Positions 1 to 7,034 are shown, counted from the first letter of the stretch. The stretch: 12,991 nucleotides of DNA from Candidatus Gastranaerophilales bacterium (GCA_944323495.1 CALUSZ010000072.1:1-12991); one strand, 5' to 3'. Notes: generated by a model from the sequence alone, not told the origin. Made by a program: numbers and translations.

Positions 1-11
1 AAAGGTGCTAA

Positions 12-1532
12 ATGAATGCATTATTAACCGTTGCAATAGTTGTATTGGTTATACTAATTGCAGTGATTGTTGTGCAGAGAGTTAAGTATAAAAACCTTAT
101 ACTTCAATCTGAACAGGCAAAAAAAGATTTGCAGGATAAAGAGTCTATTATGCAGAAAGAAGCTTTGATTAAGGCAAAAGAAGCACTGCAGACTGAAAGA
201 GAACAATTAAACGAAGATGAAAGAGAACGCAGACGTGAATTTGCTGCAATAGAATCTAAACTTTCAAAACGTGAGGACCAGCTTGAAGATAAGATTCAGG
301 AAATTTCTGATAAAGAATTAGAGCTGGATAGAATGAAAGATCAACTGATAGAAAAAGAAGATTTTCTGGCTGAAATCGTACAAAAACAGACTGTTGAACT
401 TGAAAGAATTGCAGGAATGTCTACTGAAGATGCTAAAAGAATGCTTCTTGAACAGTTAAAAAGTGATTTAGCACAGGAACAAATGCAATTAATCAGGGAA
501 AACGAGGCTAAAATAAGAGAAGATGCACTTGAAAAATCAAAAGAAATTTTAACAACCACTATGCAAAGATGCATGATGGAACAAGTTGTAGAATCTACTG
601 TTTCTGTAGTATCTCTTCCGAATGATGAAATGAAAGGACGAATAATCGGACGTGAAGGACGTAATATCAGAACTTTAGAAACATTAACAGGTGTAGATTT
701 AATTATTGATGATACTCCGGAAGCTGTTGTTTTATCAGCTTTTGACCCTGTAAGAAGAGAAATTGCTAAAATAGCGTTAGAAAAACTTATTCAAGACGGG
801 CGGATTCACCCGGTAAGGATTGAAGAAACTGTTGAGAAATCTAGAGAAGAAGTCGAAAAGAAAATTATGAAAGAGGGTGAAAATGCCGCTCTTGAAATGG
901 GAATAATGGGCTTAAACAAAGAGCTTATAAAAAATCTCGGACGGCTTTATTATAGAACAAGCTATGGACAAAATGTCCTAAAACACTCTCTTGAAGTCGG
1001 ACATATTGCAGGTATGCTGGCTGCAGAACTCGGAGCAAATGTTTATGTTGCCAAAAGAGCCGGACTTTTGCATGATATAGGAAAAGCAGTTGACCAGACA
1101 CAAGAAGGCACACATATACAACTCGGGGTTGAATTAGCTTCAAGATACGGTGAAAAGCCGGAAGTTATTCATGCAATTGAAGCTCATCACGACGATGTTA
1201 CTGCAAATACAATAGAAGCAGTTCTTGTAAAACTTGCTGATGCTATTTCTGCAGGACGTCCTGGTGCAAGACGTGATACTTTAGAAATCTACATCAAGCG
1301 CTTGCAAAAAATTGAAGAAATCGTGAACGGATATGAAGGGATTAAGCAATCATTCGCAGTTCAGGCCGGACGTGAAGTCAGGGTTATAGTTCAGTCTGAA
1401 ATGTTTGATGACTTAGCGTCACAAAAACTTGCAAGAGATATTGCAAAGAAAATTGAAGATGAACTTGATTATCCTGGACAAATAAAAGTTACAGTAGTTA
1501 GAGAATTCAGGACAACTGAAATTGCTAAGTAG
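12..1532 (+). CDS. rny: Ribonuclease Y, membrane-anchored endoribonuclease
   Basis: RNase Y is the endoribonuclease that starts mRNA decay in many bacteria lacking RNase E; it acts at the inner face of the cytoplasmic membrane. The 506-aa product has the full family layout: one N-terminal membrane helix (about residues 3-22), a long charged coiled coil (about 25-190), a KH RNA-binding domain with the [12 protein letters not shown] signature (209-220), and an HD phosphohydrolase domain with H325, the H354-D355 pair and a downstream AHHDD motif. The C-terminus, around [12 protein letters not shown], is also typical. Length is close to the usual ~520 aa, so it looks intact. ATG at 12 follows an AAGGTG Shine-Dalgarno at 3-8. 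It is the first visible gene of a + strand run; a promoter would lie left of the window. Identification is firm from sequence motifs. Confidence 0.97.
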   Translation: MNALLTVAIVVLVILIAVIVVQRVKYKNLILQSEQAKKDLQDKESIMQKEALIKAKEALQTEREQLNEDERERRREFAAIESKLSKREDQLEDKIQEISDKELELDRMKDQLIEKEDFLAEIVQKQTVELERIAGMSTEDAKRMLLEQLKSDLAQEQMQLIRENEAKIREDALEKSKEILTTTMQRCMMEQVVESTVSVVSLPNDEMKGRIIGREGRNIRTLETLTGVDLIIDDTPEAVVLSAFDPVRREIAKIALEKLIQDGRIHPVRIEETVEKSREEVEKKIMKEGENAALEMGIMGLNKELIKNLGRLYYRTSYGQNVLKHSLEVGHIAGMLAAELGANVYVAKRAGLLHDIGKAVDQTQEGTHIQLGVELASRYGEKPEVIHAIEAHHDDVTANTIEAVLVKLADAISAGRPGARRDTLEIYIKRLQKIEEIVNGYEGIKQSFAVQAGREVRVIVQSEMFDDLASQKLARDIAKKIEDELDYPGQIKVTVVREFRTTEIAK

Positions 1533-1540
1533 ATAGGTTA

Positions 1541-1566
1541 AAAGGAGGAATTGGAATTCCTCCTTT
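1541..1566 (+). terminator. Perfect inverted repeat between rny and ymdB, containing a Shine-Dalgarno
   Basis: Arms AAAGGAGGAATT (1541-1552) and AATTCCTCCTTT (1555-1566) are exact reverse complements with GG between them, so the RNA could form an 11-bp stem with a 4-nt loop. The 3' side continues TTTATAT, which is only a weak U tract, so termination would be partial at best. The left arm contains AAAGGAGG, a full Shine-Dalgarno that would be buried in the stem. It may be an attenuator, a processing site, or a translational control element for the next gene; sequence alone does not decide. Confidence 0.5.
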
Positions 1567-1577
1567 ATATAAAAATT

Positions 1578-2435
1578 ATGAGTGGTAATTCTGATATTAT
1601 AAAAATAGTATTTTTTGGTGATATAACAGGCAGAGCGGGCAGGAGTGCTGTTAAAAATTATCTTGCGTCTTTAAAAGACAAGCCTGATTTTGTAATTGCA
1701 AATATTGAAAATGCTTCTCATGGTTTTGGACTTACTAAGAAAAATTACGAAGAATTATCTAATGCCGGTATAAACTGCTTAACATCAGGAAATCATATAT
1801 GGGATAAAAAAGACATATATGAATATATTGACACTGCAGAAAATCTTTTAAGGCCTGTCAATTATCCCTCCGGCACAAGAGGCAAAGGCGGAAGAGTTTT
1901 TGAGGTTAAAGGTCAAAAAATTGGTGTTATAAATGCATTAGGAAGGGTATTTATGCCGCCTATTGACTCACAATGGGAAGTTGTAAAATCAGAGATTCTA
2001 AAACTAAAAAATGAAGGAGCTGAGCATATAATTATTGACTTTCATGCAGAAGCTACCGCAGAAAAAATCTGTTTTGCAAAGTTTTTGGCAAAAGAATTTA
2101 ATACAAAAGAAAACGCTCTGATTAAAGCTTTTTTTGGCACACACACGCATGTTCAAACTGCTGATGAGAAAATTTATGACGGCATGGCTTATATTACAGA
2201 TGCAGGTTTTTGCGGAGTAGAAGACAGTGTTATCGGGATGGAATTTATAACTTCTCTTAGAAGACTATCCACCAGTCTGCCGGAAAGATATGAAATTGCA
2301 CAATCAAATATTGCGCAAATTAACGGTGTTGAAGTTCTGTTTGATAGAACCAAAGCAACACATATCCAAAGAATTAATTTAAAAGTAGATAACAGTAAAA
2401 ATGAAAGCGAGGTCAACGTTGAAGACGACGGATGA
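1578..2435 (+). CDS. ymdB: YmdB-family metallophosphoesterase (cyclic nucleotide phosphodiesterase)
   Basis: This is a member of the YmdB/TIGR00282 dinuclear-metal phosphoesterases; the Bacillus enzyme hydrolyses 2',3'-cyclic nucleotides and affects biofilm formation. Metal-site motifs appear in family order: FFGDITGRAGR (D15), NIENASHG (E44, N45), SGNHIWD (N72, H73), DFHAEAT (H156), GTHTHVQTADE (H189, H191), and ITDAGFCGVEDSVIGM near the C-terminus. At 285 aa it is slightly longer than the usual ~265, with a short polar, acidic C-terminal tail. I chose ATG 1578 because the family begins just before the GD motif. An in-frame TTG at 1551 would add nine residues, but it lies inside the hairpin only two bases after AGGAGG. 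ATG 1578 itself has no Shine-Dalgarno at normal distance. Following rny is a conserved pairing in Firmicutes. Confidence 0.9.
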   Translation: MSGNSDIIKIVFFGDITGRAGRSAVKNYLASLKDKPDFVIANIENASHGFGLTKKNYEELSNAGINCLTSGNHIWDKKDIYEYIDTAENLLRPVNYPSGTRGKGGRVFEVKGQKIGVINALGRVFMPPIDSQWEVVKSEILKLKNEGAEHIIIDFHAEATAEKICFAKFLAKEFNTKENALIKAFFGTHTHVQTADEKIYDGMAYITDAGFCGVEDSVIGMEFITSLRRLSTSLPERYEIAQSNIAQINGVEVLFDRTKATHIQRINLKVDNSKNESEVNVEDDG

Positions 2436-2450
2436 TAGAGGAGGCGTGGA

Positions 2451-3305
2451 ATGAAAGGAGATTTTCATATACACACCTATTATTCTGACGGCGTTTTTTC
2501 TCCGGAAAAAATTGTCGATTTAGCTCTGGAAGCGGGCCTGCAGGTTATATCGCTTACAGACCACGACAATGTGCTTTCTTATGATAAAGCCGTTGAGTAT
2601 TTAAAAACTAAAGAAGTTGATTTTAAAATAATCCCTGGGATAGAAGTCAACACGCTTTATAAGGATTATGAAGTGCATATTTTAGGATATTTTCCTGATG
2701 TAACAAAGAGTGATTTTAAAAATATGCTGAAAATACAACAGCAGGCGCGTATAAAACAAACAAAAGAAATTTTGCACCTTTTAGCCAAGAAGGAAGGTAT
2801 AAAAATAGCTTTTGATGATGTGAAAAATATGGTAGCTGAAGGCGGAAGTATCGGGCGTCCGCACATTGCAAAGGCAATAACTAATGCCGGCGGAACAAGC
2901 AATGTTATGGAAGCTTACAGCAAGTATATACATAGAGCTTCGCCTGTTTATGTGGAGAGAAAAACCGTATCCCCGTTTGATGCTGTCGAAGTAATCTATG
3001 ATTCAGGAGGAGTGCCTGTAATTGCACACCCTTATGATATTGATATTGCGGAAAAACTTATTAAAGACTTGATGAACTGTGGTTTACGCGGGATTGAAGC
3101 TTACCATAGAAAACATTCTCCTGCCATTGTTGAATATTTCTCTACTATGGCAGAAAATCTCGGATTAATCGTTACCGGAGGGTCTGATTTCCACGCTCCG
3201 AATATCATGAATGGACAAATCATTCTTGGAAAAAACTTTGTTCCTGAATGGATTTATGATTCTCTTATTAATGAAAAAAAACATCTGGATTTGGCCAGAG
3301 GATAA
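2451..3305 (+). CDS. PHP-domain phosphoesterase / 5'-3' nuclease (TrpH/YciV type)
   Basis: The protein is a 284-aa PHP-family metal-dependent phosphoesterase. The nine-ligand pattern is visible: H6-x-H8 with D13 (HIHTYYSDG), D37-H38-D39 (SLTDHDN), E65 (PGIEVN), H76 (EVHILGY), H138 (GRPHIAKAI), H193 (VIAHPYD), and D246-x-H248 (GGSDFHAP). An insertion of roughly residues 95-165 between ligands matches the TrpH/YciV group, whose E. coli member (RNase AM) removes 5' nucleotides from short RNA and degrades 3',5'-nucleoside bisphosphates. That specific activity is inferred from family. ATG 2451 follows AGGAGG (2439-2444) with a 6-base spacer, 15 bases after ymdB, so it is probably co-transcribed. 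Placement next to rny and ymdB suits a role in finishing RNA decay or recycling pAp-like products. Confidence 0.9.
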   Translation: MKGDFHIHTYYSDGVFSPEKIVDLALEAGLQVISLTDHDNVLSYDKAVEYLKTKEVDFKIIPGIEVNTLYKDYEVHILGYFPDVTKSDFKNMLKIQQQARIKQTKEILHLLAKKEGIKIAFDDVKNMVAEGGSIGRPHIAKAITNAGGTSNVMEAYSKYIHRASPVYVERKTVSPFDAVEVIYDSGGVPVIAHPYDIDIAEKLIKDLMNCGLRGIEAYHRKHSPAIVEYFSTMAENLGLIVTGGSDFHAPNIMNGQIILGKNFVPEWIYDSLINEKKHLDLARG

Positions 3306-3316
3306 GCAGGTTAATT

Positions 3317-3889
3317 ATGAAAAGAGCATTTACAATAATAGAAGTTTCGATTTTATTTGTAATATTTTTGATTGTAGCTTTTTTGGTTGCACCTTTATCT
3401 CTAGACGATACTGTACAAGCAAAGAATACTTCAAGATGGAGGAATGTACAAACTGATTTCTCTAATATCTTTTATTCTGTAAATACTCAAGATGACAAAA
3501 TTGATTTTAGAGATAAATTTAATTCTGTTCTGGAAGATGAAATAACAGGAGAGGCCGAACCATATAAAATAACATTCTTAAACGGAACATTTCCTAATAG
3601 TACTTATAGATTCAGCACTTACCGGAATACGACTAATAATGCAGTACTTGCGGTTAAATTTTTCGACAAACCTCAGGAAGATTTACAAGGGCTTCTTATG
3701 TATGACGTAAATGGTGCATCTAAGCCTAATGTCTGGGGAAAAGATGTTTTTGGCTTTAACATATATTCTGACAGGTTCGAACCATTTTGTAAAAATGAAC
3801 CGGTAAATATCCAAAAGCAAGAGTGCTCAAAAGATGGGACAGGGCTCTGCTGTTCTAACTATTATCTCATCGGAGGCAGTTTTGAATGA
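3317..3889 (+). CDS. Type IV prepilin-like protein
   Basis: The N-terminus has a class III (prepilin peptidase) signal: a short basic leader MKRA, then FTIIE with glutamate at mature position 5, then an almost uncharged hydrophobic helix to about residue 29. The -1 residue is Ala rather than the usual Gly. The 190-aa product has a globular C-terminal part containing a DVNG...KPNVWGKDVFGF segment (130-147), which resembles the metal-binding loop region of type II secretion/type IV minor pilins. Four cysteines (158, 170, 178, 179) close the C-terminus and could form disulfides. AGCAGG at 3305-3310 precedes ATG 3317 by 6 bases. The stop overlaps the next gene's start in ATGA, indicating coupling. 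No assembly ATPase or secretin gene is nearby. Export as a pilin subunit or pseudopilin is inferred; its partner system is unknown. Confidence 0.75.
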   Translation: MKRAFTIIEVSILFVIFLIVAFLVAPLSLDDTVQAKNTSRWRNVQTDFSNIFYSVNTQDDKIDFRDKFNSVLEDEITGEAEPYKITFLNGTFPNSTYRFSTYRNTTNNAVLAVKFFDKPQEDLQGLLMYDVNGASKPNVWGKDVFGFNIYSDRFEPFCKNEPVNIQKQECSKDGTGLCCSNYYLIGGSFE

Positions 3890-4464
3890 TAAAAAATGTT
3901 TGTGTATTTGCCTCCTCGTCTAATAACTTAAAAGAATGTTTCTATAAAGACGCTTCTGAACTTGGAAAGCTTCTCGGCCAAGCAGGAATGAATATTGTCT
4001 ATGGAGGAAGCAGGCTGGGCTTGATGTATGCTTGTGCTTCATCTGTAAAAACAAACGGAGGAAAAATATGCGGAGTTATGCCTCAAAAATTAAAAGATTT
4101 TGGGGTAGGAAATCCGGAAGATTGTGATGACTTTATACTGACATCCGGTATGAGGGAGAGAAAAGCTAAGATGGATGAGATATCAGATGCTGTTATAGCC
4201 CTTGCAGGAGGATTTGGTACTCTGGAGGAAATCTCTGAAATGATTGTACAAAAACAACTGGGATACAACAGAAAACCTATAATACTTCTCAATACAGACG
4301 GATTTTATAACAGTCTTATTAATTTTTTTGAAGATATAATAAAACTTAACTTCGCAAAAGAAAGCACGCGTGAATTATACTATATTGCAAATACGCCCAA
4401 GGAGGCGGTTACTTATATACAGTGCTATAATCCTCAAGAAATTAAATTTGCAGGAAAATTTTAG
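3886..4464 (+). CDS. LOG-family nucleoside 5'-monophosphate phosphoribohydrolase
   Basis: This 192-aa protein is of the LOG family (TIGR00730), cytosolic Rossmann-like enzymes that cleave the N-glycosidic bond of nucleoside monophosphates; plant and some bacterial members release cytokinin bases. Visible motifs are YGGSRLGLM (39-47), the substrate-binding MRERKAKM (89-96), and AGGFGTLEE (107-115), with the catalytic-region glutamates present. The last motif normally begins with proline (PGGxGTxxE); here it is alanine. Length is normal. The start ATG lies in an ATGA overlap with the pilin gene and has GGAGG at 3872-3876, 9 bases upstream. It ends the + strand run, and its stop overlaps the convergent LuxR-type gene. 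In bacteria that do not make cytokinins the likely role is nucleotide salvage or housecleaning; the true substrate is not evident. Confidence 0.88.
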   Translation: MIKNVCVFASSSNNLKECFYKDASELGKLLGQAGMNIVYGGSRLGLMYACASSVKTNGGKICGVMPQKLKDFGVGNPEDCDDFILTSGMRERKAKMDEISDAVIALAGGFGTLEEISEMIVQKQLGYNRKPIILLNTDGFYNSLINFFEDIIKLNFAKESTRELYYIANTPKEAVTYIQCYNPQEIKFAGKF

Positions 4465-4676
4465 ACCATATCTATATCAATAATATGATTGTACACTGCG
4501 TATATAGCCGCTTGAACTTTATTATGCACGCCAAATTTTCTGTATATGCTCTCTATATGAGCTTTTACTGTATGGATTGATATAACAAGCTGTTTTGCAA
4601 TCTTATGATTACTATAGCCTTTGATTAATAAATCCAATATTTCTTTTTCTCTTTGTGTTAGTATATCTTTGCTCAT
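4461..4676 (-). CDS. Stand-alone LuxR/GerE-type HTH protein
   Basis: The 71-aa product is almost nothing but a LuxR-type DNA-binding domain. LTQREKEILDLLIKGYSN leads into the HTH, with KIAKQLVISIHTVKAHIESI as the scaffold and recognition helices, followed by RKFGVHNKVQAAIYA. There is no receiver, PAS or ligand-binding domain, and I see none just upstream in the same frame before stops. It resembles minimal GerE-like transcription factors. ATG 4676 has no Shine-Dalgarno; an AT-rich stretch with TATTAT at 4691-4686 lies just before it, so the promoter may abut the start, although the -35 is poor. The gene follows upp after 71 bases and converges on the LOG gene, sharing TTAG for the two stops. 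Targets are unknown. Confidence 0.85.
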   Translation of the reverse strand: MSKDILTQREKEILDLLIKGYSNHKIAKQLVISIHTVKAHIESIYRKFGVHNKVQAAIYAVYNHIIDIDMV

Positions 4677-4747
4677 ATTTATATAATAATACTATTTTGA
4701 AAAAAAGCTCTAATGTATTTTCCAATCATAAAAATTTTTGTAAATTT

Positions 4748-5398
4748 TTATGTATTAAAAATCCTATCCCCTGCATCTCCCATGCCTGGAATAATGTAAC
4801 CGCGTTCATTTAAGGCCTTGTCAACAGCAGCGACAATAAGTGTTATATTCGGGAACTGGCTAAAAACGGCATTAATCCCCTCCGGAGCGGAAATCATGCA
4901 TACACAGCATATATTTTTTTCAGGAATCCCCTTTTCTACATAAAGCTTTATTGCTTCACACAAAGAATTACCGGTTGCAAGCATAGGATCGGTTATATAT
5001 ACATAGTATTTTTCAGGATTGTCAACCGGCATAGGGACTTTATTATAGTACCATACAGGTTTTAAAGTTTTTTCATCCCGATACATCCCTATATGTCTAA
5101 TTGCAGCCTGCGGAAGTATATCTACAGCTTCATCCGTAAAAATGAGCCCTGCACGTAAAATCGGAGAAATAATTATTGTTATTTCGTCATTTATTGTCTG
5201 TGTTTTACATTTTGCTACAGGCGTTTCTATCTCTATCTCTTTTTGAGGAAGATTCTTTGTTGCTTCATACAAAAGAATTCTTGTTAATTTTCTTGCCGCT
5301 AGCCGTACACCCTGTGTATCCGTATTCTTATTACGCATTGTGCATAAACTCTGATTAACAATCGGGTTTGAAATAATTTTCAAATTATGATTTTCCAT
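4748..5398 (-). CDS. upp: Uracil phosphoribosyltransferase
   Basis: UPRT makes UMP from uracil and PRPP in pyrimidine salvage, in the cytosol. The 216-aa product shows SPILRAGL (78-85), the PRPP-binding loop DPMLATGNS (137-145), the APEGI segment (171-175) and the uracil-binding C-terminus GYIIPGMGDAGDRIF (200-214). The PRPP loop has Asn where most family members have a second Gly (DPMLATGGS). Length is near the usual ~208 aa. I chose ATG 5398, which gives the family-like N-terminus and has GGAG about 9 bases upstream; an in-frame ATG at 5413 would add five residues and has only a weak AAGAT before it. The start lies inside the end of mlaD (14-base overlap), so translation is probably coupled and expression driven by the mlaD promoter. 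Confidence 0.95.
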   Translation of the reverse strand: MENHNLKIISNPIVNQSLCTMRNKNTDTQGVRLAARKLTRILLYEATKNLPQKEIEIETPVAKCKTQTINDEITIIISPILRAGLIFTDEAVDILPQAAIRHIGMYRDEKTLKPVWYYNKVPMPVDNPEKYYVYITDPMLATGNSLCEAIKLYVEKGIPEKNICCVCMISAPEGINAVFSQFPNITLIVAAVDKALNERGYIIPGMGDAGDRIFNT

Positions 5399-6035
5399 CT
5401 TCCACAGCTCCATTTATCTTTTTGCCAAAATCTTCTGCCTTTTTATTTGCATCATCTAATAATTTATTAGAGTAATTTAAGAATTCTTCTATATTTTCAT
5501 CACCCTTAGGTTTTACATCAAGAAATTTTATCTTTGCTCCAAAAGAAGAACCTGTATAAATAATTGAATTTAATTTATCAAACATATCATTTAAGAGACC
5601 AATTGCATCATGAAGTCTCTTAGGAGGATTAACCGTTAATATAGGAGTAGTTTTATCTATATATTCTGTACCATCAGGAAGGTAAAGCTCAAGAGACTTT
5701 GAACCTGCCATCCCGCTAAACTCCACTGTTGCGACTGTACCCTGCGGAATTGTTATATTTTCATCCGTTATAACAAATTTTATATACACTTCTTCATTAG
5801 TGGGCTTAATTTTTGTAACATGACCAACCTCAATGCCCATCATTCTGACAGGGGAACCGACTATTAAGCCATCAACATCCTGCATATATATATTATAATC
5901 ATTAGCGCTTTTCTGTTTTTTTATATAAACCACGCTTGAGATTGAAATAATAATCAATAATACAACAAGCCAGACCAGAAGTTCTGCGCTGTGAGTTACA
6001 TAGAGAGTATTTCTGTCTTTTTTAATCCCCATCAT
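5385..6035 (-). CDS. mlaD: MlaD-like MCE-domain protein, lipid transport
   Basis: The 216-aa protein has one N-terminal membrane helix (about residues 18-38) followed by an MCE domain: DVDGLIVGSPVRMMGIEVG (53-71) and GMAGSKSLELYLP (108-120) are the family signatures. The rest (140-216) is a charged, mainly helical tail. MlaD-type proteins form hexameric rings on the periplasmic side of the inner membrane and carry phospholipids between membranes with MlaE/MlaF. Neither the permease nor the ATPase gene is in this window, so the partner is elsewhere or unknown. Two ATG codons stand in tandem (6035 and 6032) with no Shine-Dalgarno. A good promoter ends only 9 bases before the first ATG, suggesting a very short or absent leader. 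The gene overlaps upp. The symbol follows the domain; orthology to E. coli mlaD is not shown. Confidence 0.87.
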   Translation of the reverse strand: MMGIKKDRNTLYVTHSAELLVWLVVLLIIISISSVVYIKKQKSANDYNIYMQDVDGLIVGSPVRMMGIEVGHVTKIKPTNEEVYIKFVITDENITIPQGTVATVEFSGMAGSKSLELYLPDGTEYIDKTTPILTVNPPKRLHDAIGLLNDMFDKLNSIIYTGSSFGAKIKFLDVKPKGDENIEEFLNYSNKLLDDANKKAEDFGKKINGAVEDGKS

Positions 6036-6044
6036 ATTAGTATA

Positions 6045-6073
6045 ATTATATTAAAAATTCTAACTTAAAACAA
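6045..6073 (-). promoter_or_regulatory. Promoter before mlaD-upp
   Basis: On the - strand, TTGTTT (6073-6068) and TATAAT (6050-6045) are separated by exactly 17 bases. Transcription would begin near 6038, about 3 bases before the mlaD ATG at 6035. The -35 box overlaps the final codons of the preceding unknown gene. The perfect -10 and spacing support it; the -35 is only half matched. Confidence 0.5.
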
Positions 6074-6076
6074 GTA

Positions 6077-6631
6077 TTACTGTTTTATTTTTATCGCCCC
6101 CCAGGCTCTAAGAAACCCTTTTTCATACATTATAAGATAGTACCCGCCCTCTTTAACATACTCTATAGATGCTTCCATATGCTCATATTCCTTAGGAGGC
6201 GTTGCTCCAGTCTTTGCATATTTTGCATCTATTATTTTTTGGAACTTTTCTTTCCTTTTCTTCTTTCTTAACTCCGCCTTTTCATCCCCGGTCAACTCCC
6301 TGGTACTTTTATAATATTTATCAAGTTCCTTTTTATTTTCTGCAAGTTTAAAAACAGGAATTACTGCCACAAGATCATGAGATTCTATCAGATACAAAAA
6401 TTCCCTGTCATCTGATAATGCAAGCTCATAATGCCCGGGTTTTATAAAATTTCCGTTATAGTCAGGAATATAATCAAGAATAGTTAAAGTTGGCTGTTCG
6501 TCAGTCGGGATTGAATACCGGTACAACGTACTTTGATGTACGGTTAGCCCTGATGGTATTGCCGGATACGGAGCAGAGGGAGCTAGATAATCAATATCAC
6601 GTATCTTAGGTGTAATTATTCCATCTATCAT
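6077..6631 (-). CDS. Unknown 184-aa protein downstream of rnpA
   Basis: I do not recognise a family. The N-terminal part is rich in Pro and Tyr (DYLAPSAPYPAIPSG near residues 14-28), then comes a region with short predicted strands (GHYELALSDDREFLYLIES, LVAVIPVFKL). A very basic and acidic segment around 105-135 contains a KKKRKEK run, and a C-terminal block YYLIMYEKGFLRAWGAIKI follows. No signal peptide, membrane helix or cysteine is evident, so it is probably cytosolic. ATG 6631 overlaps the rnpA stop in ATGA, so it is almost certainly translated with rnpA; GGTG 8 bases upstream is a modest Shine-Dalgarno. In many bacteria this slot holds yidD and yidC, but the sequence resembles neither. 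Coding status is firm from the overlap and the fit in the operon; function is unknown. Confidence 0.75.
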   Translation of the reverse strand: MIDGIITPKIRDIDYLAPSAPYPAIPSGLTVHQSTLYRYSIPTDEQPTLTILDYIPDYNGNFIKPGHYELALSDDREFLYLIESHDLVAVIPVFKLAENKKELDKYYKSTRELTGDEKAELRKKKRKEKFQKIIDAKYAKTGATPPKEYEHMEASIEYVKEGGYYLIMYEKGFLRAWGAIKIKQ

Positions 6632-6972
6632 ATTAAAGACACCAGCTGTTTCATTGCACTATCTATTTCAGAAAAATTTTTACCGAGCAGTCTTGCTGAA
6701 GCAGTAAACACAAGTGACATGTATTTAGGCGAAAAGTTACTATTTTTCAAAATGAGCCTATAGCTTTCTCTCATAAGTCTTTTTATACGGTTTCTTTTTA
6801 CAGCACGTTTATGAATTCTTTTGCTCACAACAAAACCCGCCTTTGTCGGCATATCATATATTTTTTCACGGCCGCAAAACAGAGTAATCCCGTCTCTGTG
6901 AAAAGATTTACCAGTTTTATAGGTTGCTGCAAATGCACTCCTCTTTTTTAATCTGTTTTCTTTTGGAAGCAT
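6628..6972 (-). CDS. rnpA: Ribonuclease P protein component
   Basis: RnpA is the small basic subunit that binds the RNase P RNA and helps it cleave 5' leaders from pre-tRNA. The 114-aa product has the standard start (LPKENRLKKRSAF), the GFVVSKR strand (46-52) and the conserved basic helix KRAVKRNRIKRLMRE (55-69) carrying the RNR motif at R60-N61-R62. Length is normal. ATG 6972 matches family N-termini but has no well-placed Shine-Dalgarno; a strong promoter ends 7 bases upstream instead. Unusually, no rpmH (ribosomal protein L34) gene lies upstream: the next gene there is divergent, and rnpA leads an operon with an unknown gene. Identification is secure. Confidence 0.96.
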   Translation of the reverse strand: MLPKENRLKKRSAFAATYKTGKSFHRDGITLFCGREKIYDMPTKAGFVVSKRIHKRAVKRNRIKRLMRESYRLILKNSNFSPKYMSLVFTASARLLGKNFSEIDSAMKQLVSLI

Positions 6973-6978
6973 AATAAA

Positions 6979-7007
6979 ATCATACTCTTTTTGTAAATCT
7001 TTGTAAA
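6979..7007 (-). promoter_or_regulatory. Promoter of rnpA, predicting a leaderless mRNA
   Basis: On the - strand, TTTACA (7007-7002) and TATGAT (6984-6979) are spaced by 17 bases. Seven bases downstream of the -10 is 6972, the A of the rnpA ATG, so the predicted mRNA starts at or within a base or two of the start codon. The missing Shine-Dalgarno agrees with this. An 8-bp direct repeat TTTGTAAA (6990-6997 and 7000-7007, + strand reading) overlaps the -35 and spacer. Confidence 0.6.
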
Positions 7008-7034
7008 GTTTTTCCCGAAAACATTAAAGTTTTT
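7004..7034. repeat. Direct repeats and small palindrome in the divergent rnpA/7074 intergenic region
   Basis: TAAAGTTTTT occurs at 7004-7013 and again at 7025-7034, 21 bases apart, about two helical turns. Between them TTTTCCCGAAAA (7010-7021) is a near-palindrome with 5-base arms. Together with the 10-base-spaced TTTGTAAA copies this could be an operator for a regulator serving one or both divergent genes, but AT-rich DNA yields such repeats by chance. Confidence 0.25.

Noticed and set aside
1551..1577. TTG start for ymdB adding nine residues
   Set aside because: It is only two bases after AGGAGG, lies inside the hairpin, and the added residues encode the hairpin itself; the family starts just before the GD motif.
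4731..4750. Inverted repeat AAAATTTTT / AAATTTTT after upp as a terminator
   Set aside because: The stem is entirely A-T and very weak; such repeats are expected by chance at this base composition.
5399..5413. Upstream ATG 5413 as the upp start
   Set aside because: It adds MELWK, absent from the family, and its ribosome site is poorer than the GGAG before ATG 5398. Not fully excluded.
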